Source of the DNA: Nocardia albiluteola
Lineage (GTDB): Bacteria > Actinomycetota > Actinomycetes > Mycobacteriales > Mycobacteriaceae
DNA: 64,000 nucleotides
Reading direction: 5' to 3'
NCBI RefSeq assembly: GCF_018860155.1
Contig: NZ_JAHKNI010000010.1
Span: forward strand, 1 to 64,000
Shown: positions 45,807-55,083 of the stretch, in pieces
Position numbering within the stretch: the stretch's first letter is position 1
Layout: each line of letters opens with the position of its first letter
Notes under the pieces: generated by a model
Databases searched by the model: none
What the model was told of the DNA's origin: nothing
The model's input: the letters and a program-made list of their open reading frames with translations, nothing else
Made by a program: the position numbers and the translations under genes

Positions 45807-47132
45807 CTAGCGAGTGAGGCCGGCGAGCGCCAGCTGCGTGAACGCCCCGGCCAGGTCGGTCTGTTCGTCCAGGTCGAAGGCCGCCGCGACCGCCGTGACG
45901 GTGACCCGGCCGGATTCGGCGGCCGCCACCAGCTCGGCCACCGCCGACTGCGACGCGGACGCGCCCAGCGCCCGGTACACCACCCCGATCACTGTGTCCG
46001 CCGTCCACAATCCGGGTAAGGCAGCAGCGATCGCCATGGGTTCCGGAGAGTCGCCGCGGTACCACCCGGTACCGTCCCACCAGTAGCAGAAGGAGAGCAG
46101 GCCGCCGGTCGCGCGCCGGTTCAGCACCGGAACATCGATCCAGTCCGGTGCGCCCGCGTAATAGTCGGGCGGCGCGGCGCCGTCGTTGTACACGGCATCG
46201 AGCCGGGGATCGTCCCACAGGCCACCGGAGAGCACCACCCGATCACGGGGCAGCAGATACAGGGTCGCGCCGCTGCCGCTGGTGGCCTCGAAGACGGCGG
46301 TCGAGCCGAGGATCCGTGGTCCCCACTCGCTGCCGATGGCCACGGCCGCGGCAGCCACCGTGGCCCAGCGCGCCCACATCAGGGCCGGATCGACGAAACG
46401 CATCGGCACCGCGCGGGCGGCGCCGTGCCGGGCGATGCGCGTGCCGACCCGCCGCTCCGCGGCCGCCAGATACGCGGCCAGCCACACCGGCAACCGCTCC
46501 CGCGGAAAGTCTTTCAGATCGGCACGGTATGCCGCCGCGGGCAACAGCTGATCGACCGGGAACGGCCGCTGACCGTAGTCGAATTCGTAACCGACATCAC
46601 CGGATACATTGCGCCACAGCATGACCCGCCACCACGCTCGATCCTCCAGCGGAACGGTCACGGTGCGCAGCAATCGCACCAGTTCGACGGCCGCCGCGGG
46701 AACCTCCACCCGCACTCCGTCAGCGGCGCCGGTGCTGAATGCCGCCTCGGCCGCCACCGCGGCGACGGTGACCGAGCACGCCAGCTCCAGCCGCTGCCAG
46801 TCCGGCGGGGCAGCCGGCAACAGCAGCTCGGTGATGTCGAGGGCCACCTCGGCGGCATAGTCCAGCAGCCCGGCGCGCGGATCGTCGTGTGGTCGATCCG
46901 GCGGCAAAGCCGGTGCTTCCGAGCCGAATTCGGAGTCCAACGGCACGAATACATCCACGCCGGCGGCGTCGAGCCCGTCGCGACCCGGCACCGGCTCGTC
47001 GCTGCCGGCTCGGTCGAGCATCACTGCCTGCCGATCGCCGGGTACGCGGTCTTCCGGATCGACCGACCCGGTGGCGCCTTCTCGGACCGACCGCGGCGGG
47101 ACTGTGCCCGCTGCCCGGTAGTCATCGCTCAC
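45807..47132 (-). CDS. Putative immunity protein or toxin chaperone (YezG/DUF600-like region)
   Basis: 441 aa. The centre has a helix (W-Q-R-L-E-L-A-C-S), then VGYEFDYGQRPFP and DLKDFPRERLPVWLAAYL. That resembles the F-D-Y ... Y-P-R ... P-x-W-L pattern of YezG/DUF600-type immunity proteins in actinobacteria. The N-terminal 85 residues are acidic and disordered. The gene starts 11 nt inside the end of the 1,190-aa gene and precedes the giant toxin-like gene by 229 bp. This is the usual place for an immunity or adaptor gene. The similarity is weak, so the function is a hypothesis. Confidence 0.45.
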   Translation of the reverse strand: MSDDYRAAGTVPPRSVREGATGSVDPEDRVPGDRQAVMLDRAGSDEPVPGRDGLDAAGVDVFVPLDSEFGSEAPALPPDRPHDDPRAGLLDYAAEVALDITELLLPAAPPDWQRLELACSVTVAAVAAEAAFSTGAADGVRVEVPAAAVELVRLLRTVTVPLEDRAWWRVMLWRNVSGDVGYEFDYGQRPFPVDQLLPAAAYRADLKDFPRERLPVWLAAYLAAAERRVGTRIARHGAARAVPMRFVDPALMWARWATVAAAAVAIGSEWGPRILGSTAVFEATSGSGATLYLLPRDRVVLSGGLWDDPRLDAVYNDGAAPPDYYAGAPDWIDVPVLNRRATGGLLSFCYWWDGTGWYRGDSPEPMAIAAALPGLWTADTVIGVVYRALGASASQSAVAELVAAAESGRVTVTAVAAAFDLDEQTDLAGAFTQLALAGLTR

Positions 47133-50100
47133 TGTTGCCTCCGGTGCCGGTGTTCACTCGGCCGGGATTGTGATGGTGGAGCCGGTGACGGCGGACGTGA
47201 CCCCAGGTGCTCACGGGCGGAACCTGTACCGCGACGAACGGATCCGGCATGGTGTGGTCCAGCGACCGCTTCTTGGGCTTGGGCTTGCCGCTCATGTACC
47301 CGCCGTCCAGGAGCGCGCGCTCGAAGGTGGTGCCCGCCACGAGGCTCGCCAGCTCCGCCCGGAGCCGCGCCTCGGTGCTACCGGATTGCAGCAGAAGTTC
47401 TTCGCGAGCGGTGTCCATCTCATCGATGTGGTTGCGGTGCTGTTGAACACGCGTGTGATACTCGTTCAGTTCGTCGAGTCTGCGCCGCACACGGTCGATC
47501 TCGCGCTGCCGCGCCTCGCGCTCCGCCGCGAGCTCATCGTGCCGCCCCGTCGACTCCTCGGGTCCGCCGTCGCCGGGCCGGCCGGCCGGCCGGTGTTCCG
47601 CTGCGCGGGGCGGTTCGCCGAGCTCCTGTTCCGCTGCCGTCAACCGCCGCCGCAGCTCGGTGACGGTCTCGTCGTGCTGCTGCCGCAACTGTGTGATCTG
47701 CTGCTGCCGCTGCTGGACGAGCCCGGCCTGCCGCTGTGGTTCGGTGCCGAGCAGTCGATCCAGCTCCGCCATCGGCTCGGACGCCTGCGTCATGACCTCG
47801 AGCATCTCCTCGTGTGCCCGTTGCAGCACCCGGAGTTGCTCCGGATCTTCCGCTTCGCGCTGGTCGGCGAGGGCCTGGTGCCGCTGCCGCAGTTCGGTGA
47901 CCGCATCCTCGTGCTGCCCGCGCAGCTGGGCGAGCTGCTCCCGATCGTTCGGGAGCCGCTGAATCCGCTGCTGCGCCTCGGCATTCCGGCGCTCGAGGTC
48001 TTGCACCTGCTCATCGTGGGTACGGTCCGCCGCTTCGAGCTGCTCCCGTAGCCGGGCGATCTCCTGTTCCCGCTCCAGGTGCCGCGCCACTCCCGGCTCC
48101 TGCCGGGCCGCCGCCTCGTGCCCGGCGACCAGCTCCTCGAGCCGGGCACGATACCGTTCAGCCCCCTCCAGCCCCTCGTCCAGCTCCTGCTGAGCCTGCC
48201 GCACCGCGGCGCGGGCCCGGCTTTGCTCCCGGACCGCACTGTCCAGCCGAGACCGGGCGATGGACAGCTTCCGGTCGGTCAGCGCCAGCCGGGTCGCGGC
48301 CCGCTCGACGTCGCGGGCGCGCAGAGTAGCCTCCTCTTCCGCAGCCTCCGTTTGTTCCTGGGCCTCGCGCAGTTGCCGGGCCAGGCCGTCTTCGTGCTGC
48401 GGCACGCTGCGCCGCCGCAGCTGTTCGAGGTGATTGCGCGCGGCATCGTGGTCGGTTTCGGCGCGGGTGCGGTCCGCCTCGGCTCGGGTCAGCTCGGCAT
48501 CTTTGGTCCGGCGCTCGTTGTTCAGGCGGTCCAGTTCGTTGCGTCGCTCGTCGTACCGTTGCTCGGTCAGGTCGTCCGCGTCGAGCAGCTTCGAAACCCG
48601 TTTGTCGAGTTCAGCCAGCTTGTCGCGCACGTTCGCCATGGCCTGTGCCTCGGTCACGGAATGGCCTGCGGCGGATTCGTCGCCACCGGGTTCGGGCCCG
48701 GGCTGCGCCGGGTCGGCGGACAGTTCCGGCAGCGGCTGCTCGTGCGGCCGCTCGTCGCCCGCGACCGCGTGACCGCCCTCCGGCGCCGGTTGCTCACCGC
48801 CCGCGACCGCATGACCGCCCTCCGGCGGCTCGACAGCCGGCGGCTCCCCGTCGCCCGGCGCATGCGGCTCGGGGTGCTCCAGATTTTCGGGTGCCTCGAC
48901 CGGGTCGACCGCATCCGGCCGCCGCGATGCCTGGACCGAGTCCTGCTGAGCCCAGCGACGCTGCAGGTTCGTACGCACCGTGGCAGCGTCGGCGCGGGCA
49001 TCGTTCAGCCGGTCCTGCGCCTGCCGCACCGGGTCCGGCTCCGGCGGCAGCTGCTCCTGCGGTGCCCGCGGCAGCGCGCGACCGGGCTGCTCCGGTGTCC
49101 GGGCTTGCAGCGTTTGTGCTTTCACGAGGTCGAGTTCGGCCTGCTTCTCCCGCAGGTGCGTGCGCGTGAGGGTCTGTATCTCGGTGCGCTGCCGCGCGGC
49201 GACGGCGGCGCGCTGTGCCCGCGGGGTCTGCGCGAACTCCTCGACGTGACGCTGCTGGATCTCCTCCCGCAGCTCCTCGTACGATCCGAGGGGCCGATCC
49301 GCGCCGGCCGGTTGCGGGCGCTGCCCTCCGTCCCCGTTCGGTATCTGCTCATTGCGGCCCTCCGTCGGCTGCGGCTGTGCTACCTCCTGCTGCGGCCCCG
49401 GCACCTCATGACCGCCGACCTGCTCTGCGCCCGCGTTCGGCTCCGGCTCCGCGCCGCCCGCGAGCCGCGCCCGCTCCTCGCCGCCCGCAGGGAGGGCCTG
49501 CTCCTGGTGCTCTGGCTGCAACAGCTGCTTGACCTCCTCGGCCTGCCAATCGAATTCGGCCGCGGACCCCGGATCTGCGCCCAGCTTGCCGATATAGCCC
49601 CGCTGCGACCCCATGATCGCGTTGCTGGCGCCCGCCCCGCCCATGGCCAGGCCGGCCGCGTGCCAATCGAAGGTTCCCCCGGTGAAGCCATACGCAATGC
49701 CGCTGCCCACCAGGGCCCCGATCGCGGTGGGAACGCTGCCGGCCGCCATCCCCAGGCCCGCGCCCCACAGGCCCCGAGTCGGGTCCTTGCCCAGGCTCAT
49801 CAGCCACTGACCGCCGTACTTCTCGATCCCGGTGGCCAATAGGGAGCCCACATACCAGCCGCCCGACGACGCGACCATCGATATCGCCAGTTCCTCGCCG
49901 TCGAACTTGTCGCGATGGTGTTTCGCAAGCTGGATGCCCTGGATCAGAATGTCGCCTCCGCCGGACCACAGCGAGGTGCTGATCCCCTTCTCCACCAGGA
50001 ACTTCACCACCTGCTCGGGCATCTTCCCGATCGCCAGCGCCCGCGCCTCGCCGACCCCCATGCCCTCCATCGCTTCGGTGATGGCCGGCGCGGCCTTCCC

Positions 50101-50694
50101 GACGAACTCGGTGATCGGCTTGGCGATCCAGGCCGCGAGCTTGCCCGGCTGATCGCCCAGTTCCGGAATGAATCTGATCCCCTTGACCAGATATTCGCCG
50201 ACTCCGGGCAGCTCGGCGAGCGCGTCCAGCGCCCGATTCGCGACTTGATACAGATATTCCCGTGCCGCCCCGATCGCGGCGGCCTCCACGATCAGCGCCG
50301 TGGGGGGCCACAGCCAGGCACCGATGATCTGGGTGGCCAGCATGCTGATTGCCCAGATGATCATGAGCTTGGTCTGTTCCATGGTCGTCGCCGCCTGGCG
50401 GGTGGAGGTACCGATCTGCCGGTAGTCCTGGGCCAGCTGCTCGACCGAATGCGGACCGGAGATCAACTGCTCCAGTGCCGTGCCCACGGCATCGGCACCG
50501 TCGCCCGCCACGTAGCCCCGCACCGCAACGGCCTTGGCCTGCTTCAGGATCGGAATGACGTTCTGCTCGAGGTCGGTCGCGACATCGAGCCAATACTGCG
50601 CCATCGCGAACATGCGATCCTCGTCACCATCGGGCCATTCGGAGCCCACCACGTACGTCAGCCAGCGCAGTGCGGGCGGCCAATGCAGACTCAT
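47122..50694 (-). CDS. Large WXG100-like protein with coiled-coil C-terminus
   Basis: 1,190 aa from an ATG at 50694, 6 nt after the stop of the small WXG-like gene. The head (WPPALRWLTYVVGSEWPDGD, then EDRMFAMAQYW) matches the giant protein and both pseudogene relics. A hydrophobic helix (LMIIWAISMLATQIIGAWLW) and Gly-rich segments follow up to ~residue 375. A Glu/Pro/Gln-rich linker comes next, then ~450 residues of Glu/Arg/Gln coiled coil, ending in a basic His-rich tail (HVRRHRLHHHNPGR). I see no enzyme motif. It could be a secreted scaffold, a surface fibre, or a toxin whose active end is unrecognised. Confidence 0.75.
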   Translation of the reverse strand: MSLHWPPALRWLTYVVGSEWPDGDEDRMFAMAQYWLDVATDLEQNVIPILKQAKAVAVRGYVAGDGADAVGTALEQLISGPHSVEQLAQDYRQIGTSTRQAATTMEQTKLMIIWAISMLATQIIGAWLWPPTALIVEAAAIGAAREYLYQVANRALDALAELPGVGEYLVKGIRFIPELGDQPGKLAAWIAKPITEFVGKAAPAITEAMEGMGVGEARALAIGKMPEQVVKFLVEKGISTSLWSGGGDILIQGIQLAKHHRDKFDGEELAISMVASSGGWYVGSLLATGIEKYGGQWLMSLGKDPTRGLWGAGLGMAAGSVPTAIGALVGSGIAYGFTGGTFDWHAAGLAMGGAGASNAIMGSQRGYIGKLGADPGSAAEFDWQAEEVKQLLQPEHQEQALPAGGEERARLAGGAEPEPNAGAEQVGGHEVPGPQQEVAQPQPTEGRNEQIPNGDGGQRPQPAGADRPLGSYEELREEIQQRHVEEFAQTPRAQRAAVAARQRTEIQTLTRTHLREKQAELDLVKAQTLQARTPEQPGRALPRAPQEQLPPEPDPVRQAQDRLNDARADAATVRTNLQRRWAQQDSVQASRRPDAVDPVEAPENLEHPEPHAPGDGEPPAVEPPEGGHAVAGGEQPAPEGGHAVAGDERPHEQPLPELSADPAQPGPEPGGDESAAGHSVTEAQAMANVRDKLAELDKRVSKLLDADDLTEQRYDERRNELDRLNNERRTKDAELTRAEADRTRAETDHDAARNHLEQLRRRSVPQHEDGLARQLREAQEQTEAAEEEATLRARDVERAATRLALTDRKLSIARSRLDSAVREQSRARAAVRQAQQELDEGLEGAERYRARLEELVAGHEAAARQEPGVARHLEREQEIARLREQLEAADRTHDEQVQDLERRNAEAQQRIQRLPNDREQLAQLRGQHEDAVTELRQRHQALADQREAEDPEQLRVLQRAHEEMLEVMTQASEPMAELDRLLGTEPQRQAGLVQQRQQQITQLRQQHDETVTELRRRLTAAEQELGEPPRAAEHRPAGRPGDGGPEESTGRHDELAAEREARQREIDRVRRRLDELNEYHTRVQQHRNHIDEMDTAREELLLQSGSTEARLRAELASLVAGTTFERALLDGGYMSGKPKPKKRSLDHTMPDPFVAVQVPPVSTWGHVRRHRLHHHNPGRVNTGTGGNSER

Positions 50695-50700
50695 GCGTTG

Positions 50701-51024
50701 TCAGAAGGCCGTAGCGGCATCTGCCTCGTTGGTCGTCGCGTTGCCTGCCGCCGCGATCAGCCCGCTGCTGTATCCGTCCAGCGCGGCGGACATCTGGGTA
50801 CTGCCGTCCCGCAGATTTTCCTTGGAGGAGCCGTAACCCGGAGTCGTTCCCGAGGTCTGCTCGAACTGAGTTCCGTAGCTGTCGCGTCCCCAGGTCTCCT
50901 GACCGAACGAGGCCAGATCGGAGAACAGGCGCCCGACCGTGGCGTCGAATCTCTGCTGGGCGTCGAGCAGCAGCCGGCCTGCCGACTCCACATCCGCTGG
51001 GACAACAATGATCTGGTCCGCCAC
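50701..51024 (-). CDS. Small WXG100-like protein of the toxin island
   Basis: 107 aa from a GTG at 51024, ~8 nt after GGAAGG; a GTG at 51033 is possible but sits against the ribosome site. It is a helical hairpin with TWGRDSYG at the turn in place of a strict W-x-G. The 1,190-aa gene starts 6 nt after its stop, so the two are co-translated and may be co-exported. A frameshifted relic of the same gene lies at 52,621-52,815. Confidence 0.7.
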   Translation of the reverse strand: MADQIIVVPADVESAGRLLLDAQQRFDATVGRLFSDLASFGQETWGRDSYGTQFEQTSGTTPGYGSSKENLRDGSTQMSAALDGYSSGLIAAAGNATTNEADAATAF

Positions 51025-51197
51025 GATGCGCACCTTCCTTCCTCACGCGAGGTGCCGACACCTCACGACCCGTCCGGACGCCCACCCGTAATGTGCGCGG
51101 CAGCGTAACACCCGACAACCAGACGGGTCAGCCGGCCGCTGTCATTTCGGCATCAATTGCCAGCGCACGACCGCTGCTGGCACCGCGATTGGATCGA

Positions 51198-52301
51198 TCA
51201 GCTACCTGACTGCACAGGCGGCGTAGCAAACCTGTTGACGGTTTCAGGGAGCCGTCCGCAGGCGTCGGAGAGGATCTTGCGTTCCGGTATCGAACCGTCC
51301 GGTGCCGCATCCCGGACGAACACCCGGGTGCGGGAGTCCGGGCCGTAGCCTCCGGGCCCGGTCGACTCCAGCAGCCCGCGTCGGATCAGCTCGAGACCAA
51401 CCTGTTCCGCGCGCTGGTTGTCGCACACGATTACCGCGACCAGCGCCGGATCATCCGGCGGCAGCGCCGCCCACAGCCCATGCACCAAATCCTGCGGCGC
51501 CGGCGAATCCGGTGGTACGGCCGGTCCTGCCGGCGGCGGCAGCGACCTGGCCGGTTCGTCGGCGAGAATTTGCCGGTGCAGCTCGGCGAGCGCAGGTCCG
51601 GGCTCGATGCCTTGCTGCCGCACCAACAGCCGACGGATCTGCTGGTATACCTCCAGTGCCGCGGCCCGGCGCCCCGAGCGGTACAAGGCGGTCATCAGCA
51701 GCGCCCGCAGCTGCTCGGACAGCGGCTCGGCCGCGATCAGCGCCTCCAGATCGGCTATAGCGTTGCCGTAATCGCCACGATCGATAGCGATCTCGACGCC
51801 GGTCTCGTGCAAACTCAGCAGCAGCCGGCGCAGCCGGGCGCGCTGACCAGCGGCCCAGGGCCCGGGCACCCCCGCCAGCGGGTCACCGCGCCAATAGCCG
51901 AACGTCTGCCGCACAGTGTCCTCTGCCGCAGCGAGCCGACCCTCCCGCCGCGCAGCCGCCACGGTGGCCCGTAGCCGTTGCACGCGATCAATGTCGAGCT
52001 CCAACGCTCCGTCGAGACGATAGCCACCCGGCTCCGACGACAGCGTGACCGGTCCGGCCCCGAGTAGTTTGCGCGATGACCACACGTAGTTACGCACTGC
52101 ACCAAGCGCCGACCGCGGCGACTCCAGGCCCCACACGCCCGCAATAAGCTCGTCCACCGATACCTCCCGGCCCCGCGCGAATGCCAGCATGGCCAACATC
52201 GCTTGCTGTTTAGGGGGTATCTGCGGCACGGGCTGTCCGGTGGACCCGTCCGGGTCGACAACCAGCTGCACCGGTCCCAGCACCGAAAGCATCAATGTCA
52301 T
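51198..52301 (-). CDS. SARP-family transcriptional activator (AfsR/EmbR-like)
   Basis: 367 aa from an ATG at 52301, chosen because AGGTAGG stands just upstream; a GTG at 52319 lies inside that site. An OmpR-type winged helix (LSVLGPVQLVV ... RNYVWSSRKLL, ~residues 1-95) is followed by a bacterial transcriptional activation domain (~100-245). Then come a Pro-rich linker and a C-terminal ~100 residues I do not recognise. SARPs bind direct heptamer repeats and recruit RNA polymerase. It lies immediately upstream of the toxin-like genes on the same strand and is the natural candidate to control them. Confidence 0.83.
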   Translation of the reverse strand: MTLMLSVLGPVQLVVDPDGSTGQPVPQIPPKQQAMLAMLAFARGREVSVDELIAGVWGLESPRSALGAVRNYVWSSRKLLGAGPVTLSSEPGGYRLDGALELDIDRVQRLRATVAAARREGRLAAAEDTVRQTFGYWRGDPLAGVPGPWAAGQRARLRRLLLSLHETGVEIAIDRGDYGNAIADLEALIAAEPLSEQLRALLMTALYRSGRRAAALEVYQQIRRLLVRQQGIEPGPALAELHRQILADEPARSLPPPAGPAVPPDSPAPQDLVHGLWAALPPDDPALVAVIVCDNQRAEQVGLELIRRGLLESTGPGGYGPDSRTRVFVRDAAPDGSIPERKILSDACGRLPETVNRFATPPVQSGS

Positions 52302-52369
52302 TCGCCTACCTACTTTCACTGCGGCGCATCACTGCGAAAGCCGAAAGTAGCGACAGCTACATGATCATT

Positions 52370-52590
52370 TCGTGATCGTCTCCGCTTCGCGCGCCGCAAT
52401 CGCGTGGCTGTGCCGCATCCACAGCGCCTCGGCAGCGTCGCCCACGACATAGCCCTGGACCGCGCACGTCTTTTACTGTTACGACCCGGCGAAGATGCAA
52501 ACCTCGCCGCCGGCCGACGGCTCGACACCTGGAACCTGGGTCAACCAGCGCAGCGCAGGAAGCCGGCTCGGACTCGTACCGCGGACCGGA
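52370..52590 (-). pseudogene. Relic of a large WXG100-like gene
   Basis: Minus-strand frames read RLPALRWLTQVPGVEPSAGG, then EVCIFAGS-stop, and then in another frame KTCAVQGYVVGDAAEAL. These match the opening and residues ~53-70 of the 1,190-aa protein (PPALRWLTYVVGSE; KAVAVRGYVAGDGADAV). The gene is truncated, frameshifted and interrupted by stops. Confidence 0.68.
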
Positions 52591-52620
52591 AGGCCGCAGG
52601 AGCATCCCGCGCGCCTATCT

Positions 52621-52815
52621 TCACATGCCCATCAGCTCGTTATCGAATCCATCCAGCGCAATGGCTATTCGGCTGCTACCGGTGCGCATGGTACGCGTAG
52701 ATACCGATCGAATATCGACCAACAATGGCATCCATTGAATTCTTGGCGTCGGGAATGGGCCGACCGGCCGCCTGCACCCGCTCCGGCAAAATTGCCCTCG
52801 CCCGCCATGATACCC
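52621..52815 (-). pseudogene. Relic of a small WXG100-like gene
   Basis: One frame reads ILPERVQAAGRPIPDAKNSM, then DAIVGRYS, matching VVPADVESAGRLLLDAQQRF of the intact 107-aa protein. Another frame ends RTGSSRIAIALDGFDNELMG, matching RDGSTQMSAALDGYSSGLI. The middle with the Trp turn is gone. Together with the relic at 52,370-52,590 it is a dead copy of the pair at 47,122-51,024. Confidence 0.66.
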
Positions 52816-53503
52816 ATCTCCTGCCTTGTGTTGCGGTGCCAGCGCACCACCTGACAATCAATCGGACGCCACCCACGATGTGCCGGTAGCGTATCACCGC
52901 ATGACTTGAAACGGCCGGCCGCAGAATAAATTTTCAATCTAGCGGAATAATTTTTCGATCAAGTCGAGTGTCGACGGTCACGTAATTCCCTGGCCTGCCG
53001 TCACGGAATTCCTCCGGTTGGCAGGCTTCCGGATGCCGGCGAAATGATAATCTCGGGCCCACCGACCAGCACCGGGTGGTTAATTCAGTGAGCGGCCGGA
53101 TCTACTCCGTGTCCCACCACCATGCGGTTTCGGAATCTCCACCGCCCGCACTGCCAGAGGGCACCAACCCCCCGACGACATCCGATTCCGTACCTCGAGC
53201 CGATTCCGGTTTCGATGCCATCTTCCCCGTCGCTCACCACGACGGTCTTCAGCCAACGCGGCATGAGGCGGTTCGCGACCTCCCTCGACAGGGCGACCCC
53301 GAGGGGCCACAACCTTCATCTCCCGTGCAGCACCGCATCGTGTGAGTACGCGATCGCGGCTGTGGATCCGGCGGCGGCCAAAGGCCGAGCACGCGCCGCG
53401 GTCGCCGCCGCCCTCCTGCGGCAGTTGCCCGTCGTGGTCACCCGCCGCGTCGCCTGGAACCCGGCCCTGGCCGGCCTACCCACGAAGGAGGTGATCGACA
53501 GGC
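52816..53503. other. No recognisable gene
   Basis: Short frames only, none with convincing codon bias plus a ribosome site. 52,900-53,050 is unusually A/T-rich for this window. An Ala-rich plus-strand stretch near 53,340-53,500 could be the tail of a lost gene, but nothing identifies it. Confidence 0.5.
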
Positions 53504-53781
53504 CGCCTAGACCTTGCCGATCACGTAGCCCGAGCCGGAGCCGGAGCATGTCACCGTGTGGTTCTCGCCCCCCTCAGAACTCCCAGTCCTCATCCTCCGT
53601 ATTCACGGCCTTGCCGATCACGTAGCTCGAGCCGGAGCCGGAGCATGTCACCGTGTGGTTCTCGCCCACAGCCGGACTCAGAACGCCCAGTCCTCGTCCT
53701 CCGTGTTGACCGCCTTGCCGATCACGTAGCTCGAGCCGGAGCCCGAGCATGTCACCGTGTGGTTCTCGCCCACAGCCGGAC
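53504..53781 (-). repeat. Tandem repeats of the nrdF 3' end (two full 104-bp units and one partial)
   Basis: Units at 53,678-53,781 and 53,574-53,677 (each exactly 104 bp) and a partial at 53,504-53,573 copy the last ~70 bases of nrdF, including its stop, followed by ~34 bases unlike nrdF. On the minus strand each full unit can be read from a GTG as a 31-codon ORF (53,678-53,773 and 53,574-53,669). Each ends SGSGSSYVIGKAVNTEDEDW, then AF or EF, and a stop. Each GTG sits 8 nt after the previous stop. The unit length is not a multiple of three, so the units do not extend nrdF in frame. Confidence 0.85.
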
Positions 53782-54744
53782 TCAGAACGCCCAGTCCTCG
53801 TCCTCCGTATTCACGGCCTTGCCGATCACGTAGCTCGAGCCGGAGCCCGAGAAGAAGTCGTGGTTCTCGTCCGCGTTCGGGGACAGGGCCGAGAGGATGG
53901 CGGGGTTGACGTCGGTTTCGTCCTTGGGGAACAGGCCCTCGTAGCCGAGGTTCATCAGGGCCTTGTTGGCGTTGTAGCGCAGGAACTTCTTGACGTCCTC
54001 GGTGAGGCCGACCTCGTCGTAGAGATCCTGGGTGTACTCGACCTCGTTCTCGTACAGCTCGAACAGCAGCTCGAAGGTGTAGTTCTTGAGCTCCTCGCGC
54101 TCGGGCTGGGACAGCGCCTCGAGGCCCTTCTGATACTTGTAGCCGATGTAGTAGCCGTGCACCGCCTCGTCACGGATGATCAGGCGGATCAGGTCGGCGG
54201 TGTTGGTGAGCTTGGCCCGCGAGGACCAGTACATCGGCAGGTAGAAGCCGGAGTAGAACAGGAAGCTCTCCAGCAGCGTGGAGGCCACCTTGCGCTTCAG
54301 GGGCTCGTCGCCGCGGTAGTAGTCGAGCACGATCTCGGCCTTGCGCTGCAGGTTCCGGTTCTCCTCGGACCAGCGGAAGGCATCGTCGATCTCGCGGGTG
54401 GAGCACAGCGTGGAGAAGATGGAACTGTAGCTCTTGGCGTGCACCGACTCCATGAACGCGATATTGGTGTACACCGCCTCCTCGTGCGGGGTCAGCGCAT
54501 CGGGGATCAGGCTCACCGCACCGACGGTGCCCTGAATGGTGTCCAGCAGCGTCAGGCCGGTGAAAACCCGCATGGTGAGCTGCTTTTCATGCGGCGTCAG
54601 CGTATTCCACGACGGAATGTCATTGGAGACCGGAACCTTCTCGGGCAACCAGAAGTTGCCTGTGAGCCTGTCCCAGACCTCGGCATCCTTCTCGTCGGGC
54701 ACCCGATTCCAGTTGATCGCAGACACCCGATCAATCAGCTTCAC
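53782..54744 (-). CDS. nrdF: Class Ib ribonucleoside-diphosphate reductase beta subunit NrdF
   Basis: 320 aa from a GTG. The full R2 fold is present, with metal ligands in the helices carrying FMESVHAKSYS and RDEAVHGYYIG and the radical-Tyr region. It makes the dimanganese/diiron-tyrosyl radical that NrdE uses to reduce ribonucleoside diphosphates. The last residues (TEDEDWAF) are the flexible tail that docks on the large subunit. NrdE, NrdH and NrdI are not in the window, as is common in mycolata where nrdF lies apart. Tandem copies of its 3' end follow directly. Confidence 0.95.
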   Translation of the reverse strand: MKLIDRVSAINWNRVPDEKDAEVWDRLTGNFWLPEKVPVSNDIPSWNTLTPHEKQLTMRVFTGLTLLDTIQGTVGAVSLIPDALTPHEEAVYTNIAFMESVHAKSYSSIFSTLCSTREIDDAFRWSEENRNLQRKAEIVLDYYRGDEPLKRKVASTLLESFLFYSGFYLPMYWSSRAKLTNTADLIRLIIRDEAVHGYYIGYKYQKGLEALSQPEREELKNYTFELLFELYENEVEYTQDLYDEVGLTEDVKKFLRYNANKALMNLGYEGLFPKDETDVNPAILSALSPNADENHDFFSGSGSSYVIGKAVNTEDEDWAF

Positions 54745-55083
54745 GCCCGCTCACTCACCCTTCTCACCTCGCCGGACCTTGCGGAATTCCCTCACCCACA
54801 ACACTACTACTGGGGGCCGACAACGTTACGCAGCACAACCCCTTGTGTCCTCCCGGGGTCCTGCGGAGATGCGTGCGGGCGTGCGGCGCCCCACACCGAT
54901 ACGGCAGGGCCGGCGACATGCACCTCGTCACACGGGTTCGCGACACAGACGACGGCTCTCCGGAGGACCCGAGGTATGCCCACAGTTTGCCAGATGTCGG
55001 CTCGCGGCCCGATCCCGCCCACCGGTCAGCCCGCCACCGGTAACCCCTTCGAGGCCCGGGCGATCTCCTCCCCTACGCCCCGC
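54745..55083. other. Intergenic region upstream of nrdF, no gene seen
   Basis: It should hold the nrdF promoter. I looked for NrdR boxes and a cobalamin riboswitch and cannot support either. Short frames here lack ribosome sites. Confidence 0.5.

Noticed and set aside
53504..53850. Possible CRISPR array
   Set aside because: Units are contiguous 104-bp copies of the nrdF end without unique spacers, and no cas genes are near.
54745..55083. NrdR boxes or a cobalamin riboswitch upstream of nrdF
   Set aside because: No pair of NrdR-like boxes and no recognisable B12-box could be found by eye.
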